Positions 27,192-35,342 of a DNA stretch of 60,520 bases are shown here, piece after piece. The DNA lies in NCBI RefSeq assembly GCF_002877365.1, contig NZ_MCWZ01000304.1, positions 1 through 60,520 of the forward strand, in the 5' to 3' direction. Within the stretch, counting starts at the first letter, position 1; each line of letters begins with the position of its first letter. The position numbers and the translations under genes were made by a program. The stretch comes from Vibrio sp. 10N.261.55.A7 (lineage in GTDB: Bacteria > Pseudomonadota > Gammaproteobacteria > Enterobacterales > Vibrionaceae). Below the pieces are notes generated by a model, which was given only the letters and a program-made list of their open reading frames with translations, did not search any database and was not told the origin of the DNA.

Positions 27192-29699
27192 TTGTCTGTG
27201 TCTATAACTAGCGATCAAAAGCTTTTGCGGCTAATAAAGTATCTCCCAATAACGATCATTGGTCTTTTTGTCGTTGTATTAGTGGTTATCGTTTTATCTG
27301 CCAACCGTACCGCCTTAAAAGAAGATATCGCCGCGCTTCACAAGAATTTCTATCAAAATCAGCGAGAAGACATACAACACCGTATTACGAACGTGGTTGA
27401 ACAAATTGAGTTTGAAAAAGAAAATACCGAAAAAATCCTCAAGCAAGACATTAAAAGCCGCGTTGATGAAGCCATATCCATCGCCAATAACATCTACGCT
27501 CAAAACCAGCACCTCGATGAAACTGTCATCACTGAAATGATTACCGACGCACTCAGGAACGTTCGTTTCAACCAAGGTCGCGGGTATTTTTTCATTTATA
27601 AATTGGATGGCACGAATGTCATGCACCCCATTCTTCCTCATGTGGAAGGAAAATCGCTTTGGGATTTGCAAGATGCCAGAGGCGCTTATGTCATCAGAGA
27701 TACGTCCAAATTGGCTAGAACAAAAATCAAAGCGTTTCATCGCTGGTGGTGGGTAAAACCAGGCGCTACCGATCAAGAATTTGATAAAATTGGCTATGTG
27801 TCATTATTTAAACCGTTCAACTGGTTTATCGGTACTGGTGAGTATGTCGTTGATGTTGAGAACGATATCCAGTCTCGATTGCTTGAACGCTTATCTGACT
27901 ATAGCTATGGTGAAGGCGGCTATATTTTTGTCATGAACAGTAAAGGCGCGTTACTTTCACACCCTAATAAATCTTTAATTGGTGTGGAGCGGCTCGATGC
28001 ACAAGATGGCGCAGGAGCATACTACGTAAAGAATATCGTCGACAAAGCGCTTTCAGGCGGAGGGTTTGTACAATATCAATCTAGCTTCACTCCAGTCGGT
28101 ACACTAACCCCTGATAAACTCAGTTATGTCAGCCACCTACCCGGTTGGGATTGGATAATTGGGACAGGTATTTATACCGAAAACATCGATAGATTTTTGG
28201 CAGAAAGGGAAGAATCTATTCAACAAAAGAATTCTGAAGAGATCTTAAAGATTATCTTCTTCAGCCTAGTCGTTTCTCTAGTGCTTGCCGCTTTGTCGTT
28301 GTTCATTGGTAATGCCGTAGGCCATCGGTTCCTGCGCTTACAACGACAAATAAAACACGATTTTCATGAGCTAGAAGAGACGAAGAACAAACTTCAGTAC
28401 CTCGCGCTGCATGACAGCTTAACCGAATTACCTAACCGGCTGTTTCTTATCGAATTCATCAGAAAGCAAATAAAGAAAAGCGAACAAAGTAATCAGCACC
28501 TTGCCATTATGTTTGTTGATCTTGATGATTTTAAAAAGGTGAATGACGCCTTTGGTCACGCGACAGGCGACCAACTTCTGGCCAAAATTGGTGCCAAATT
28601 TGAGACGCTTCTTGGGCACGATGACATCGTCGCTCGATTCGGTGGTGATGAGTTCGTTTTCTGCTTTTCTAATCTCTCCAACGCTCGAGAAGCGGAACAT
28701 AAAGGCTCTGAAATATATAAAATATTCCAAGAAGAGTTCATGATTTCGGGAAAGATCATTTCATCAAGTTGCAGCGTTGGTGTCTCCATTTATCCGCAAG
28801 ATGCCTCAGAGGCGGAAGAGCTTATTTCGAAAGCAGACACGGCCTTGTATACCTCTAAGGCCCGTAAGAAAGGGCATATCCTGTTTTATGATGAATCGAT
28901 CAACCAGCAAGTTCAGTATGAACTTTCCCTTGAAAAAGAGTTACGTAGTGCGCTGAAGCGTGATGAACTGTATATGCTCTACCAACCTCAGATAGATCTT
29001 AACAATGGTCAATTAGAGGGCGTAGAGGCGCTCATTCGTTGGAAAAATCCAACATTGGGTCACGTATCACCCGTAGAGCTTATCCGTAAAGCGGAAGAAA
29101 TTGGTCTCATTCATGAAATTGGTCAATTTGTCATTGAACGTTCTTGCCAACAAATCATTGACCATTACCCGAATGGCCAAGACAGTATTGCCCTATCCAT
29201 CAACGTATCCCCGAGTCAGTTGGTTGCAAAAAACTTCATCCACAATTTAGTGACCGTTGTCGACAAGTACGCCATCGATAGAGAACGCATTACTGTCGAG
29301 ATCACAGAGAATGTCTTAATCAACGACCTCGAAGTCGTCACACCGATACTGAAACAGCTCCGTGAGTGCCAATTTGCTATCTCTTTGGACGACTTTGGCA
29401 CCGGATTTTCTTCTCTCAGCTACCTCTGTAATTTACCTATTACCGAGATCAAGATTGACCGCAGCTTTGTCGATAAATTGCTAGTGAGTAAGCAAAGCGA
29501 TGCGCTCGTTAAAGCCATTATTGCGATCGGTGACTCCCACTCATTGAAGGTTGTCGCGGAAGGCATTGAATCTTTAGACCAATATAAAAAGCTTAATCAA
29601 TACCAGTGTAATCTAGGCCAAGGGTACTACTTTTCTAAACCTATCCCGATTGATGAGCTTGTAAACTTTCGCAATGACCGTACATTAGAGCGTTCATAG
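27192..29699 (+). CDS. Double-Cache GGDEF-EAL protein (c-di-GMP turnover)
   Basis: 835 aa. TM1 (~16-36), then two periplasmic Cache modules in tandem (GRGYFFIYKLDGTNVMHP and EGGYIFVMNSKGALLSHP; each ends in a ...WFIGTGEYV / WDWIIGTGIYT block), TM2 (~352-374), GGDEF domain with intact GGDEF at 484-488, and EAL domain with EAL at 612-614, LDDFGTGFSSLSYL and VVAEGIES. Both domains look catalytically complete, so it could make or break cyclic di-GMP in response to a periplasmic small molecule. Start is TTG 27192 (GTG 27198 possible). It lies 107 bp behind the ChiS-like gene, on the same strand. Confidence 0.93.
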   Translation: MSVSITSDQKLLRLIKYLPITIIGLFVVVLVVIVLSANRTALKEDIAALHKNFYQNQREDIQHRITNVVEQIEFEKENTEKILKQDIKSRVDEAISIANNIYAQNQHLDETVITEMITDALRNVRFNQGRGYFFIYKLDGTNVMHPILPHVEGKSLWDLQDARGAYVIRDTSKLARTKIKAFHRWWWVKPGATDQEFDKIGYVSLFKPFNWFIGTGEYVVDVENDIQSRLLERLSDYSYGEGGYIFVMNSKGALLSHPNKSLIGVERLDAQDGAGAYYVKNIVDKALSGGGFVQYQSSFTPVGTLTPDKLSYVSHLPGWDWIIGTGIYTENIDRFLAEREESIQQKNSEEILKIIFFSLVVSLVLAALSLFIGNAVGHRFLRLQRQIKHDFHELEETKNKLQYLALHDSLTELPNRLFLIEFIRKQIKKSEQSNQHLAIMFVDLDDFKKVNDAFGHATGDQLLAKIGAKFETLLGHDDIVARFGGDEFVFCFSNLSNAREAEHKGSEIYKIFQEEFMISGKIISSSCSVGVSIYPQDASEAEELISKADTALYTSKARKKGHILFYDESINQQVQYELSLEKELRSALKRDELYMLYQPQIDLNNGQLEGVEALIRWKNPTLGHVSPVELIRKAEEIGLIHEIGQFVIERSCQQIIDHYPNGQDSIALSINVSPSQLVAKNFIHNLVTVVDKYAIDRERITVEITENVLINDLEVVTPILKQLRECQFAISLDDFGTGFSSLSYLCNLPITEIKIDRSFVDKLLVSKQSDALVKAIIAIGDSHSLKVVAEGIESLDQYKKLNQYQCNLGQGYYFSKPIPIDELVNFRNDRTLERS

Positions 29700-29793
29700 T
29701 ACTTGATGTGATGTTCTCCCCTTCACACCACAATCCCCTTCGAATTGCGTCGTTGACTATTGTGGTTTTAAGGAGCAAATAAGGAAACTTAGA

Positions 29794-31113
29794 ATGGATA
29801 CAGAGATAAACCCTCTCTGGCAAGCTAGACACGATGACGAACACAAGATTAGGCGAGATGATCATCGCAGCCCTTATCAGCGAGATCGTGCTCGTATACT
29901 CCACTCCGCTGCATTTCGTCGCTTGCAAGCTAAAACTCAGGTTCATGGAAACAGCATTGATGACTTTCATAGAACACGCTTAACCCATTCTCTGGAAGCG
30001 GCTCAATTGGGCACTGGCATCGTCGCCCAGCTAAAGAAGAAACAACCCAACTTTAGAGATTTACTTCCGTCTGATAGCCTGATTGATTCACTCTGCCTGG
30101 CTCATGATATTGGTCACCCGCCTTATGGACACGGTGGTGAGATCGCGCTCAACTATATGATGAGAGATCATGGTGGCTTTGAGGGTAATGCTCAAACATT
30201 TCGTATTGTCACGCAGCTCGAACCTTATACCGAACACTTTGGTATGAACTTGTCACGCCGCGCACTTCTTGGTTTGATTAAGTACCCCGCATTTCTAAGC
30301 CAAACTCAGGCGAAAGAACGCGCGAAAGCCAGCTTTGATCAACGAAGGTTGAACACAAAAGACTGGATGCCCGCAAAAGGTCTTTACGACTGCGACAAAC
30401 ATTTCTTTGACTGGATCATAAAGCCACTTTCTAAAGGTGACCAAGAATTACTGTGTCAATTGAGAACCGCACCTTTATCTAGCCACCAACACAATAAAAC
30501 ACGCTTTAAATCTCTCGATTGCTCCATCATGGAACTCGCCGATGATATTGCTTATGGTGTCCACGATTTAGAAGATGCCATTGCGCTTGGAATGATCAAC
30601 CGTAATCAGTGGGTAGAAGCCGCCGCAAGTCAGTTAGCTGAATGCGGAGAAAGTTGGTTTGAAGAGCACATTGCGTCAATTACAGACATGCTTTTTTCGG
30701 GCAAACACCACAAGCGAAAAGATGCGATTGGAGGCATGGTGAATGCGTTACTCACAAGCATCACCATTAAACCGGTTAAAGCCGAATTTCAAAGTCAGCT
30801 TCTAGCCTACAATGCCTTCTTAGATTGCAGCATGGACAAGGCTCTCAACATTCTAAAGCATTTTGTTAATCAGCATGTTATCCAAATTCCGCAAGTTCAA
30901 GTCGTTGAATACAAAGGGCAGCAGATAATTATGGATTTGTTCGAGGCACTAAGCGCCAATGCTGAGCGTTTATTGCCTGACATAGAGCGCAGTAAATGGC
31001 AGCTCGCCCGGGGAAATCCAAGTCAAAAGTTGCGTGTGATTGCGGATTACATCTCAGGGATGACCGATGGTCACGCCCAGCGGCTTCATCAACAGTTATT
31101 TGCAAGCAGTTAG
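29794..31113 (+). CDS. dgt: dGTPase-family HD phosphohydrolase (Dgt-like)
   Basis: 439 aa. Catalytic HD motifs: RTRLTHSLEAAQLG and CLAHDIGHPPYGHGGE, with MELADDIAYGVHDLEDAI completing the metal site. The N-terminal RDRARILHSAAFRRLQAKTQV is typical. The enzyme removes triphosphate from dGTP or other dNTPs; dGTPases can limit phage DNA synthesis by lowering dNTP pools, but nothing in the neighbourhood marks a defence island. ATG 29794 is preceded by AAGGA about 8 nt away. Confidence 0.93.
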   Translation: MDTEINPLWQARHDDEHKIRRDDHRSPYQRDRARILHSAAFRRLQAKTQVHGNSIDDFHRTRLTHSLEAAQLGTGIVAQLKKKQPNFRDLLPSDSLIDSLCLAHDIGHPPYGHGGEIALNYMMRDHGGFEGNAQTFRIVTQLEPYTEHFGMNLSRRALLGLIKYPAFLSQTQAKERAKASFDQRRLNTKDWMPAKGLYDCDKHFFDWIIKPLSKGDQELLCQLRTAPLSSHQHNKTRFKSLDCSIMELADDIAYGVHDLEDAIALGMINRNQWVEAAASQLAECGESWFEEHIASITDMLFSGKHHKRKDAIGGMVNALLTSITIKPVKAEFQSQLLAYNAFLDCSMDKALNILKHFVNQHVIQIPQVQVVEYKGQQIIMDLFEALSANAERLLPDIERSKWQLARGNPSQKLRVIADYISGMTDGHAQRLHQQLFASS

Positions 31114-31127
31114 CCATTTTGTCATTC

Positions 31128-31156
31128 ACTCGCTCTTAATCAGAGAGCGAGTTTTT
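31128..31156 (+). terminator. Terminator of the dgt-like gene, overlapping the tapT end
   Basis: ACTCGCTCT and AGAGCGAGT make a perfect 9-bp stem with a 7-nt loop and a following TTTTT run. The stem includes the last codons of convergent tapT. Confidence 0.75.
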
Positions 31157-31798
31157 GTAATTTCGCTCAAATACCCCTTCAGGCATTTGGTCGATGTAAA
31201 ACTGAATCATGTTATCAAACGCGGTTTGTAAGGGTGAAAAGTCCAGTTCCGGCTGTAAGATCGACAACACATGGTAACCCGCTTCAACTGTCGACAAACT
31301 ATTATCCGTTGGCGCCTTGCGAATGCGATAATTGCCCTTGAGTTCCTTGGGTAAGTGGATCATCGGCAGGGAATGTAAGTTCTCTGAAAGTTGCCACATC
31401 TTGTAGGCTTTTTTCCAGGTTCCATCCAACAAGATGATTCTGATTTTTTTGCTTTTTAACGCTTCTTCTTTCCCATTCAACTCACGTTCCATCACTTCAG
31501 ATTCATTCAACACCAAAGAAGAAACACATTGGGAATGCTCACACGGGTACATAATAAAGTGTGAATATTCTGAATCGCTAAGTAACGTATTAAGGTCTGA
31601 GTGCTGGGAAAAATCTTCGCCAACAAAGCAATAACTGTTGTCTAACGATAGTGTCAGGATCTTGGCCGTCCCCATCGGGCGATTTGACTCAGTGGCGTGC
31701 TGGAGGATGATAAGTTCGACATTCGATGATAGGCTTTCTATCCAACGACAAATACACGCTTTGTGTGATTTTCCACACTGTGAACAATATCGGTACAT
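31136..31798 (-). CDS. tapT: tRNA-uridine aminocarboxypropyltransferase (DTW domain)
   Basis: 220 aa. DTW-domain protein with the N-terminal cysteine cluster YCSQCGKSHKACICRW, the SAM-binding region HATESNRPMGTAKIL and the catalytic LLDGTWKKAYKM (here DGTW) followed by YRIRKAPTDNSLSTVEAG. TapT (YfiP) makes acp3U47 in tRNA from S-adenosylmethionine. ATG 31798 puts the cysteine cluster at its usual place. Its start codon is only 3 bp from the divergent rhombosortase start. Confidence 0.93.
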   Translation of the reverse strand: MYRYCSQCGKSHKACICRWIESLSSNVELIILQHATESNRPMGTAKILTLSLDNSYCFVGEDFSQHSDLNTLLSDSEYSHFIMYPCEHSQCVSSLVLNESEVMERELNGKEEALKSKKIRIILLDGTWKKAYKMWQLSENLHSLPMIHLPKELKGNYRIRKAPTDNSLSTVEAGYHVLSILQPELDFSPLQTAFDNMIQFYIDQMPEGVFERNYKNSLSD

Positions 31799-31801
31799 AT
31801 C

Positions 31802-32365
31802 TTGCGCGTTTACCTTACTCTGTCTGTGATTAGTATAATTTGCTTGGGCTTACAGCTTGATGCCTTTCACCCCTATGCTGAATGGCATGCCAGTGTAATT
31901 CAATCGGGGCAGTGGTGGCGCATCCTAACAGGAAATTTCACTCATACCAACTTCACGCATTTAGCCATGAACCTAGTTGGGCTTTGGTTTATCTGTTTCA
32001 TTTTCAAACCCAATTATAAAACACTTCTTTTGCCGCTGCTCATGACCAGTATTGCGGTGGGTGTCGGCAACCTATTCACTGACATGCAACTCTACTCTGG
32101 CTTATCGGGCACACTTCACGGCCTTTTTGGCTATTACGCACTTCGTGAAAGCTTACAAGGACGAAGAGGCAGTGGATTACTGGTTATTGGGTTACTTGGG
32201 AAAGTGGCTTGGGAGTTTGCTTTTGGGGCATCGTCTATCACGAGTGGGCTAATAGAAGCGCGTGTAGCCATTGAGTCTCACCTATTTGGTGCCTTATCTG
32301 GGCTTTTACTGGCCTGTCTTTCTCACTTTATTAGCGCGTCCAAGCAAAAAAGCACTGACTCCTAA
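31802..32365 (+). CDS. rrtA: Rhombosortase (intramembrane serine protease)
   Basis: 187 aa polytopic protease of the rhomboid superfamily that processes GlyGly-CTERM proteins before surface release. Landmarks: WWRILTGNFTHTNFTHLAMNLVGLW, the catalytic serine segment YSGLSGTLHGLFGYYAL (GLSG), and a C-terminal helix with ESHLFGALSGLLL containing the catalytic His. About five membrane segments. The start is unusual: TTG 31802 is the first possible codon, with GTG 31826 as alternative; the promoter must lie inside tapT. Its substrates lie outside this window. Confidence 0.9.
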   Translation: MRVYLTLSVISIICLGLQLDAFHPYAEWHASVIQSGQWWRILTGNFTHTNFTHLAMNLVGLWFICFIFKPNYKTLLLPLLMTSIAVGVGNLFTDMQLYSGLSGTLHGLFGYYALRESLQGRRGSGLLVIGLLGKVAWEFAFGASSITSGLIEARVAIESHLFGALSGLLLACLSHFISASKQKSTDS

Positions 32366-32380
32366 AAACCGAATCATAAA

Positions 32381-32426
32381 AAACGCCTCGCTTTCACTCA
32401 TTGAATGAGCTTCTCGCGAGGCGTTT
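32381..32426. terminator. Bidirectional terminator between rrtA and sohB
   Basis: AAACGCCTCGC and GCGAGGCGTTT pair over 11 bp around an inner hairpin (CTCATT/AATGAG). On the minus strand it is followed by a run of T, fitting sohB; on the plus strand by TTTCATTT. Confidence 0.75.
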
Positions 32427-32470
32427 CATTTGACAAGTTATACTGGTGCCAAGGCCCAAACAATCGTGAA

Positions 32471-32555
32471 CTCTAAATGGCCGATGGCTCTAAATAACCA
32501 ATCACTCTAAGCAACCACTAGATCTAAATAACCAATAGTTCTAAACGATCGGCTT
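32471..32555. repeat. Five 17-bp tandem repeats at the 3' end of sohB
   Basis: Units start at 32471, 32488, 32505, 32522 and 32539, exactly 17 bp apart. Each begins with (C/A/T)TCTAA, and units 2 and 4 read close to CTCTAAATAACCAATCA. The last unit contains the sohB stop codon. Copies are imperfect. Confidence 0.75.
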
Positions 32556-33608
32556 TTGTCCGCGATCGATTAGCTTCATGAGTACGCTATCAGCCACTTC
32601 ACCTGCAACACCCGCTAACTTATCGGTGATCTTTTTCTTCTGAACATAATGAATAGACAGAACAGTCTTATCTTTACACGCTTCAACAACCACATCATCA
32701 GAGGTTTTAATCTCGTCAACTAAGCCCAGTTCTTTCGCCTGTGTGCCAAACCAGTGTTCACCTGTTGCCACTTTTTCAAGGTCAAGATCAGGGCGACGTT
32801 CACGAATAAAGTCTTTGAATAAACCGTGCGTCTCTTCCAGCTCTTGCTTGAATTTCTCACGCGCTTTATCACTGTTCTCGCCAAACATCGTTAAAGTACG
32901 CTTATATTCACCAGCGGTAAGCTGTTCGAACTCAATATCGTGTTTCTTAAGCAATTTATTAAAGTTTGGTAGCTGGGCGATAACACCAATAGAACCCACG
33001 ATAGCAAATGGCGCAGAAATAATTTTATCTGCAATACACGCCATCATATAACCGCCACTAGCAGCCACTTTATCAACCGAGATACTGAGCGGTAAGCCTG
33101 CTGCTTTGATGCGGTCAAGCTGTGAGGAAGCCAAGCCATAACCGTGAACCATGCCACCGCCTGATTCAAGGCGCAGTAACACTTCATCGCCTTCACGAGC
33201 AACCGCTAAAATAGCCGTGACTTCTTCGCGCAGAGACGCTACTTCTTTCGCATCAATGCTGCCGTTAAAATCTAAAACGAAGAGATGGGGTTCACGCTTT
33301 GAATCAAGCTCGCCCTCTTTAACGGCCTTCTTAATGTCTTTCTCACGAGATTTATTTTTCTCTTTCTCGCTTTTCTTTTCTGCTTTGTCACGCGCTTTAA
33401 TGAAAGCGTCATCGTGTAGGTGATGTTCCAATTGCTCAACACGCTCTTTGTGTTGCTCTGTAAGGTTAGTAATCTCTAACTCACCCTTGGCAGTGCTGCC
33501 TTTACTGCTAACGCCTTTCGCAATCACTAAAATCGCAATTATCGCGACGACGACAGTCGCAATCTTGGCCAAAAACAGGCCATAGTCCAACAAAAATTCC
33601 AATGTCAT
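32541..33608 (-). CDS. sohB: SohB inner-membrane serine protease
   Basis: 355 aa S49-family protease. One N-terminal membrane helix (residues ~10-28, IATVVVAIIAILVIAKGV), a long charged linker rich in K/E (~60-105), then the S49 core: LFVLDFNGSIDA, LRLESGGGMVHGYG, the catalytic serine in DKVAASGGYMMAC and the catalytic lysine region downstream. SohB probably degrades periplasmic or membrane-associated peptides. Length fits E. coli SohB (349 aa). Monocistronic, divergent from yciK. Confidence 0.95.
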   Translation of the reverse strand: MTLEFLLDYGLFLAKIATVVVAIIAILVIAKGVSSKGSTAKGELEITNLTEQHKERVEQLEHHLHDDAFIKARDKAEKKSEKEKNKSREKDIKKAVKEGELDSKREPHLFVLDFNGSIDAKEVASLREEVTAILAVAREGDEVLLRLESGGGMVHGYGLASSQLDRIKAAGLPLSISVDKVAASGGYMMACIADKIISAPFAIVGSIGVIAQLPNFNKLLKKHDIEFEQLTAGEYKRTLTMFGENSDKAREKFKQELEETHGLFKDFIRERRPDLDLEKVATGEHWFGTQAKELGLVDEIKTSDDVVVEACKDKTVLSIHYVQKKKITDKLAGVAGEVADSVLMKLIDRGQKPIV

Positions 33609-33710
33609 ATCCTCAAATGTGCGAATTAGTGTATTGTTCGTTCTACTCGGTTATTGTAACCGTCTTATCGCAAAGAAAAAAAGAAAATCATAACAATAAG
33701 GAAGCTAACG

Positions 33711-34451
33711 GTGGATTATTCAGTTTCTGCAGATGCCCTAAAAGATAAAGTTATTTTGGTAACAGGGGCTGGAGCCGGGATCGGCAAACAAGCAGCCATG
33801 AGTTTTGCAGAGCATGGAGCAACGGTTATTTTACTTGGTCGTACGGTGAAAAAGCTTGAGCAAACCTACGATGAGATCGTTAACGCAGGCTTTAACCAAC
33901 CTGCAATTGTGCCCCTAGATATGAAAGGTGCAACCAAGCAGAACTACATCGATATGGCAGACACCATCAAAGATCAGTTTGGCCGATTGGATGGGATACT
34001 ACACAACGCAAGCCTTTTGGGCGTGATTAGCCCGTTTGATCAAATCGGTGAAGACACTTTTGATGATGTCATGCAAGTGAACGTGAAAGCCCAGTTCATT
34101 ATGACTCAAGCGCTTCTGCCGCTATTGCGTAAATCTGACGACGCTCGGATAACGTTTACCTCGTCAACAGTTGGACACGTTGGCCGAGCTTACTGGGGCG
34201 CTTATTCTATTTCCAAATTTGCCACTGAAGGCATGATGCAGGTCTTAGCGGATGAAGTGTCAGATACGCCAATTCGAGTCAATGCGATCAACCCTGGTGG
34301 TACACGCACTGGTATGCGTGCGAAAGCTTTCCCTGCGGAAGATGTTGACCTGTTGAAGACACCTAAAGATATTATCCCTCTGTATATCTACTTAATGGCG
34401 CCCGAAGGTAAAGGCCTACATGGTCAATGCATCGACGCACAACCCAAATAA
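33711..34451 (+). CDS. yciK: YciK-type short-chain dehydrogenase
   Basis: 246 aa classical SDR: cofactor loop TGAGAGIGKQAA, NNAG equivalent HNASLLG, and catalytic Ser-Tyr-Lys in SSTVGHVGRAYWGAYSISK. The blocks FATEGMMQVLADE and INPGGTRTGMRAKAFP are the YciK subfamily signature. An NAD(P)-dependent oxidoreductase of unknown substrate. GTG start at 33711 behind AAGGAAG. Followed by a terminator. Confidence 0.94.
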   Translation: MDYSVSADALKDKVILVTGAGAGIGKQAAMSFAEHGATVILLGRTVKKLEQTYDEIVNAGFNQPAIVPLDMKGATKQNYIDMADTIKDQFGRLDGILHNASLLGVISPFDQIGEDTFDDVMQVNVKAQFIMTQALLPLLRKSDDARITFTSSTVGHVGRAYWGAYSISKFATEGMMQVLADEVSDTPIRVNAINPGGTRTGMRAKAFPAEDVDLLKTPKDIIPLYIYLMAPEGKGLHGQCIDAQPK

Positions 34452-34510
34452 GATCGTTCAATAAGCAGCGTCTATTTATAGCGCTTCACGCTAAACTTAT
34501 TTTGAAACAA

Positions 34511-34540
34511 TGCCTTGCCTACACAGCAAGGCATTTTTAT
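34511..34540 (+). terminator. Terminator of yciK
   Basis: TGCCTTGC and GCAAGGCA (8 bp, 7-nt loop) followed by TTTTTAT. Confidence 0.8.
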
Positions 34541-34620
34541 TGGCTATTTTTCATCCCCGACGCTCAACTCTTAAAAGCAGAAGATCGATCTTTTTATTGC
34601 TGCAAAGTTTGCATGATATA

Positions 34621-34640
34621 TACTGTATATATGTACAGTT
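34621..34640. promoter_or_regulatory. LexA (SOS) box controlling imuA-imuB-dnaE2
   Basis: TACTGTATATATGTACAGTT differs from the E. coli consensus TACTGTATATATATACAGTA at only two positions and keeps both CTGT and ACAG ends. It lies 21 bp before the imuA start, where it would overlap the promoter. Confidence 0.93.
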
Positions 34641-34661
34641 ATTTATTGTGTGTGACCTGAT

Positions 34662-35339
34662 ATGCACGAATTGATTGAAAGATTAAAAAGCAACCAGCTA
34701 CTATGGCAAGGATCCCATACTCCCACTCTTGGTGAATTCCGTTCTACGGGGTTCGATATCCTAGATCAAAAGCTGGAGGGCGGTTACCCAAAACACGGCG
34801 TGGTTGAGATTCAATCGCTCAGCGGCATTGGCGAGCTTCGCCTGATGTTTCCACATATTAGGCAATCTGACGCAAACAAGTTGTCGGTTTTTATCCAACC
34901 TCCAGGCTACTTATGTGCAGAACAGCTCGCCTCTGAAGACGTTGATCAAAAAAATATCGTCGTCATCTATCCTCAAACAACGCAACACGCCTTATGGGCG
35001 GCCGAGCAGTGCCTAAAAAGTGGTGTGTGCAACCACGTATTTCTGTGGCAATCCGAGCTAGAAGTGCATCAAGCAAGGCGGCTACAAGTTGCAAGCGAAG
35101 AAGGCGATTGCTTGCAGTTTATCTTTCGACAACAGCAACAAAGGCAATTTTCACTGCCAGTGAGCCTCAGCATGACGTTGTCTCCGCATCGACATGGCGT
35201 TGAAGTTGCCATTACCAAGCGAAAAGGCGGTTGGCCTCAAGGAAATTTTGTACTGATGATGAGTCATTTATGGCCAAGCCTTACCCTTGAACAAGACTCT
35301 CAGGTTGTCGTCCCATTCCCAATGCTCAAACAGGGATAA
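34662..35339 (+). CDS. imuA: ImuA, SOS mutagenesis cassette RecA/SulA-like protein
   Basis: 225 aa. The pattern LWQGSHTPTLGEFRSTGFDILDQKLEGGYPKHGVVEI is the ImuA/SulA-like N-terminus, followed by the degenerate RecA-like core (VFLWQSELEVHQARRLQVA). It is the first gene of the imuA-imuB-dnaE2 cassette, which replaces umuDC in many bacteria and makes damage-induced mutations; ImuA helps ImuB recruit the polymerase. The LexA box lies just upstream and imuB follows after 3 bp. Confidence 0.92.
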   Translation: MHELIERLKSNQLLWQGSHTPTLGEFRSTGFDILDQKLEGGYPKHGVVEIQSLSGIGELRLMFPHIRQSDANKLSVFIQPPGYLCAEQLASEDVDQKNIVVIYPQTTQHALWAAEQCLKSGVCNHVFLWQSELEVHQARRLQVASEEGDCLQFIFRQQQQRQFSLPVSLSMTLSPHRHGVEVAITKRKGGWPQGNFVLMMSHLWPSLTLEQDSQVVVPFPMLKQG

Positions 35340-35342
35340 ACC

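Noticed and set aside
29794..31113. dGTPase gene as part of an anti-phage island
   Set aside because: Neighbours (TapT, rhombosortase, SohB, YciK) are housekeeping-type and no other defence gene is present.
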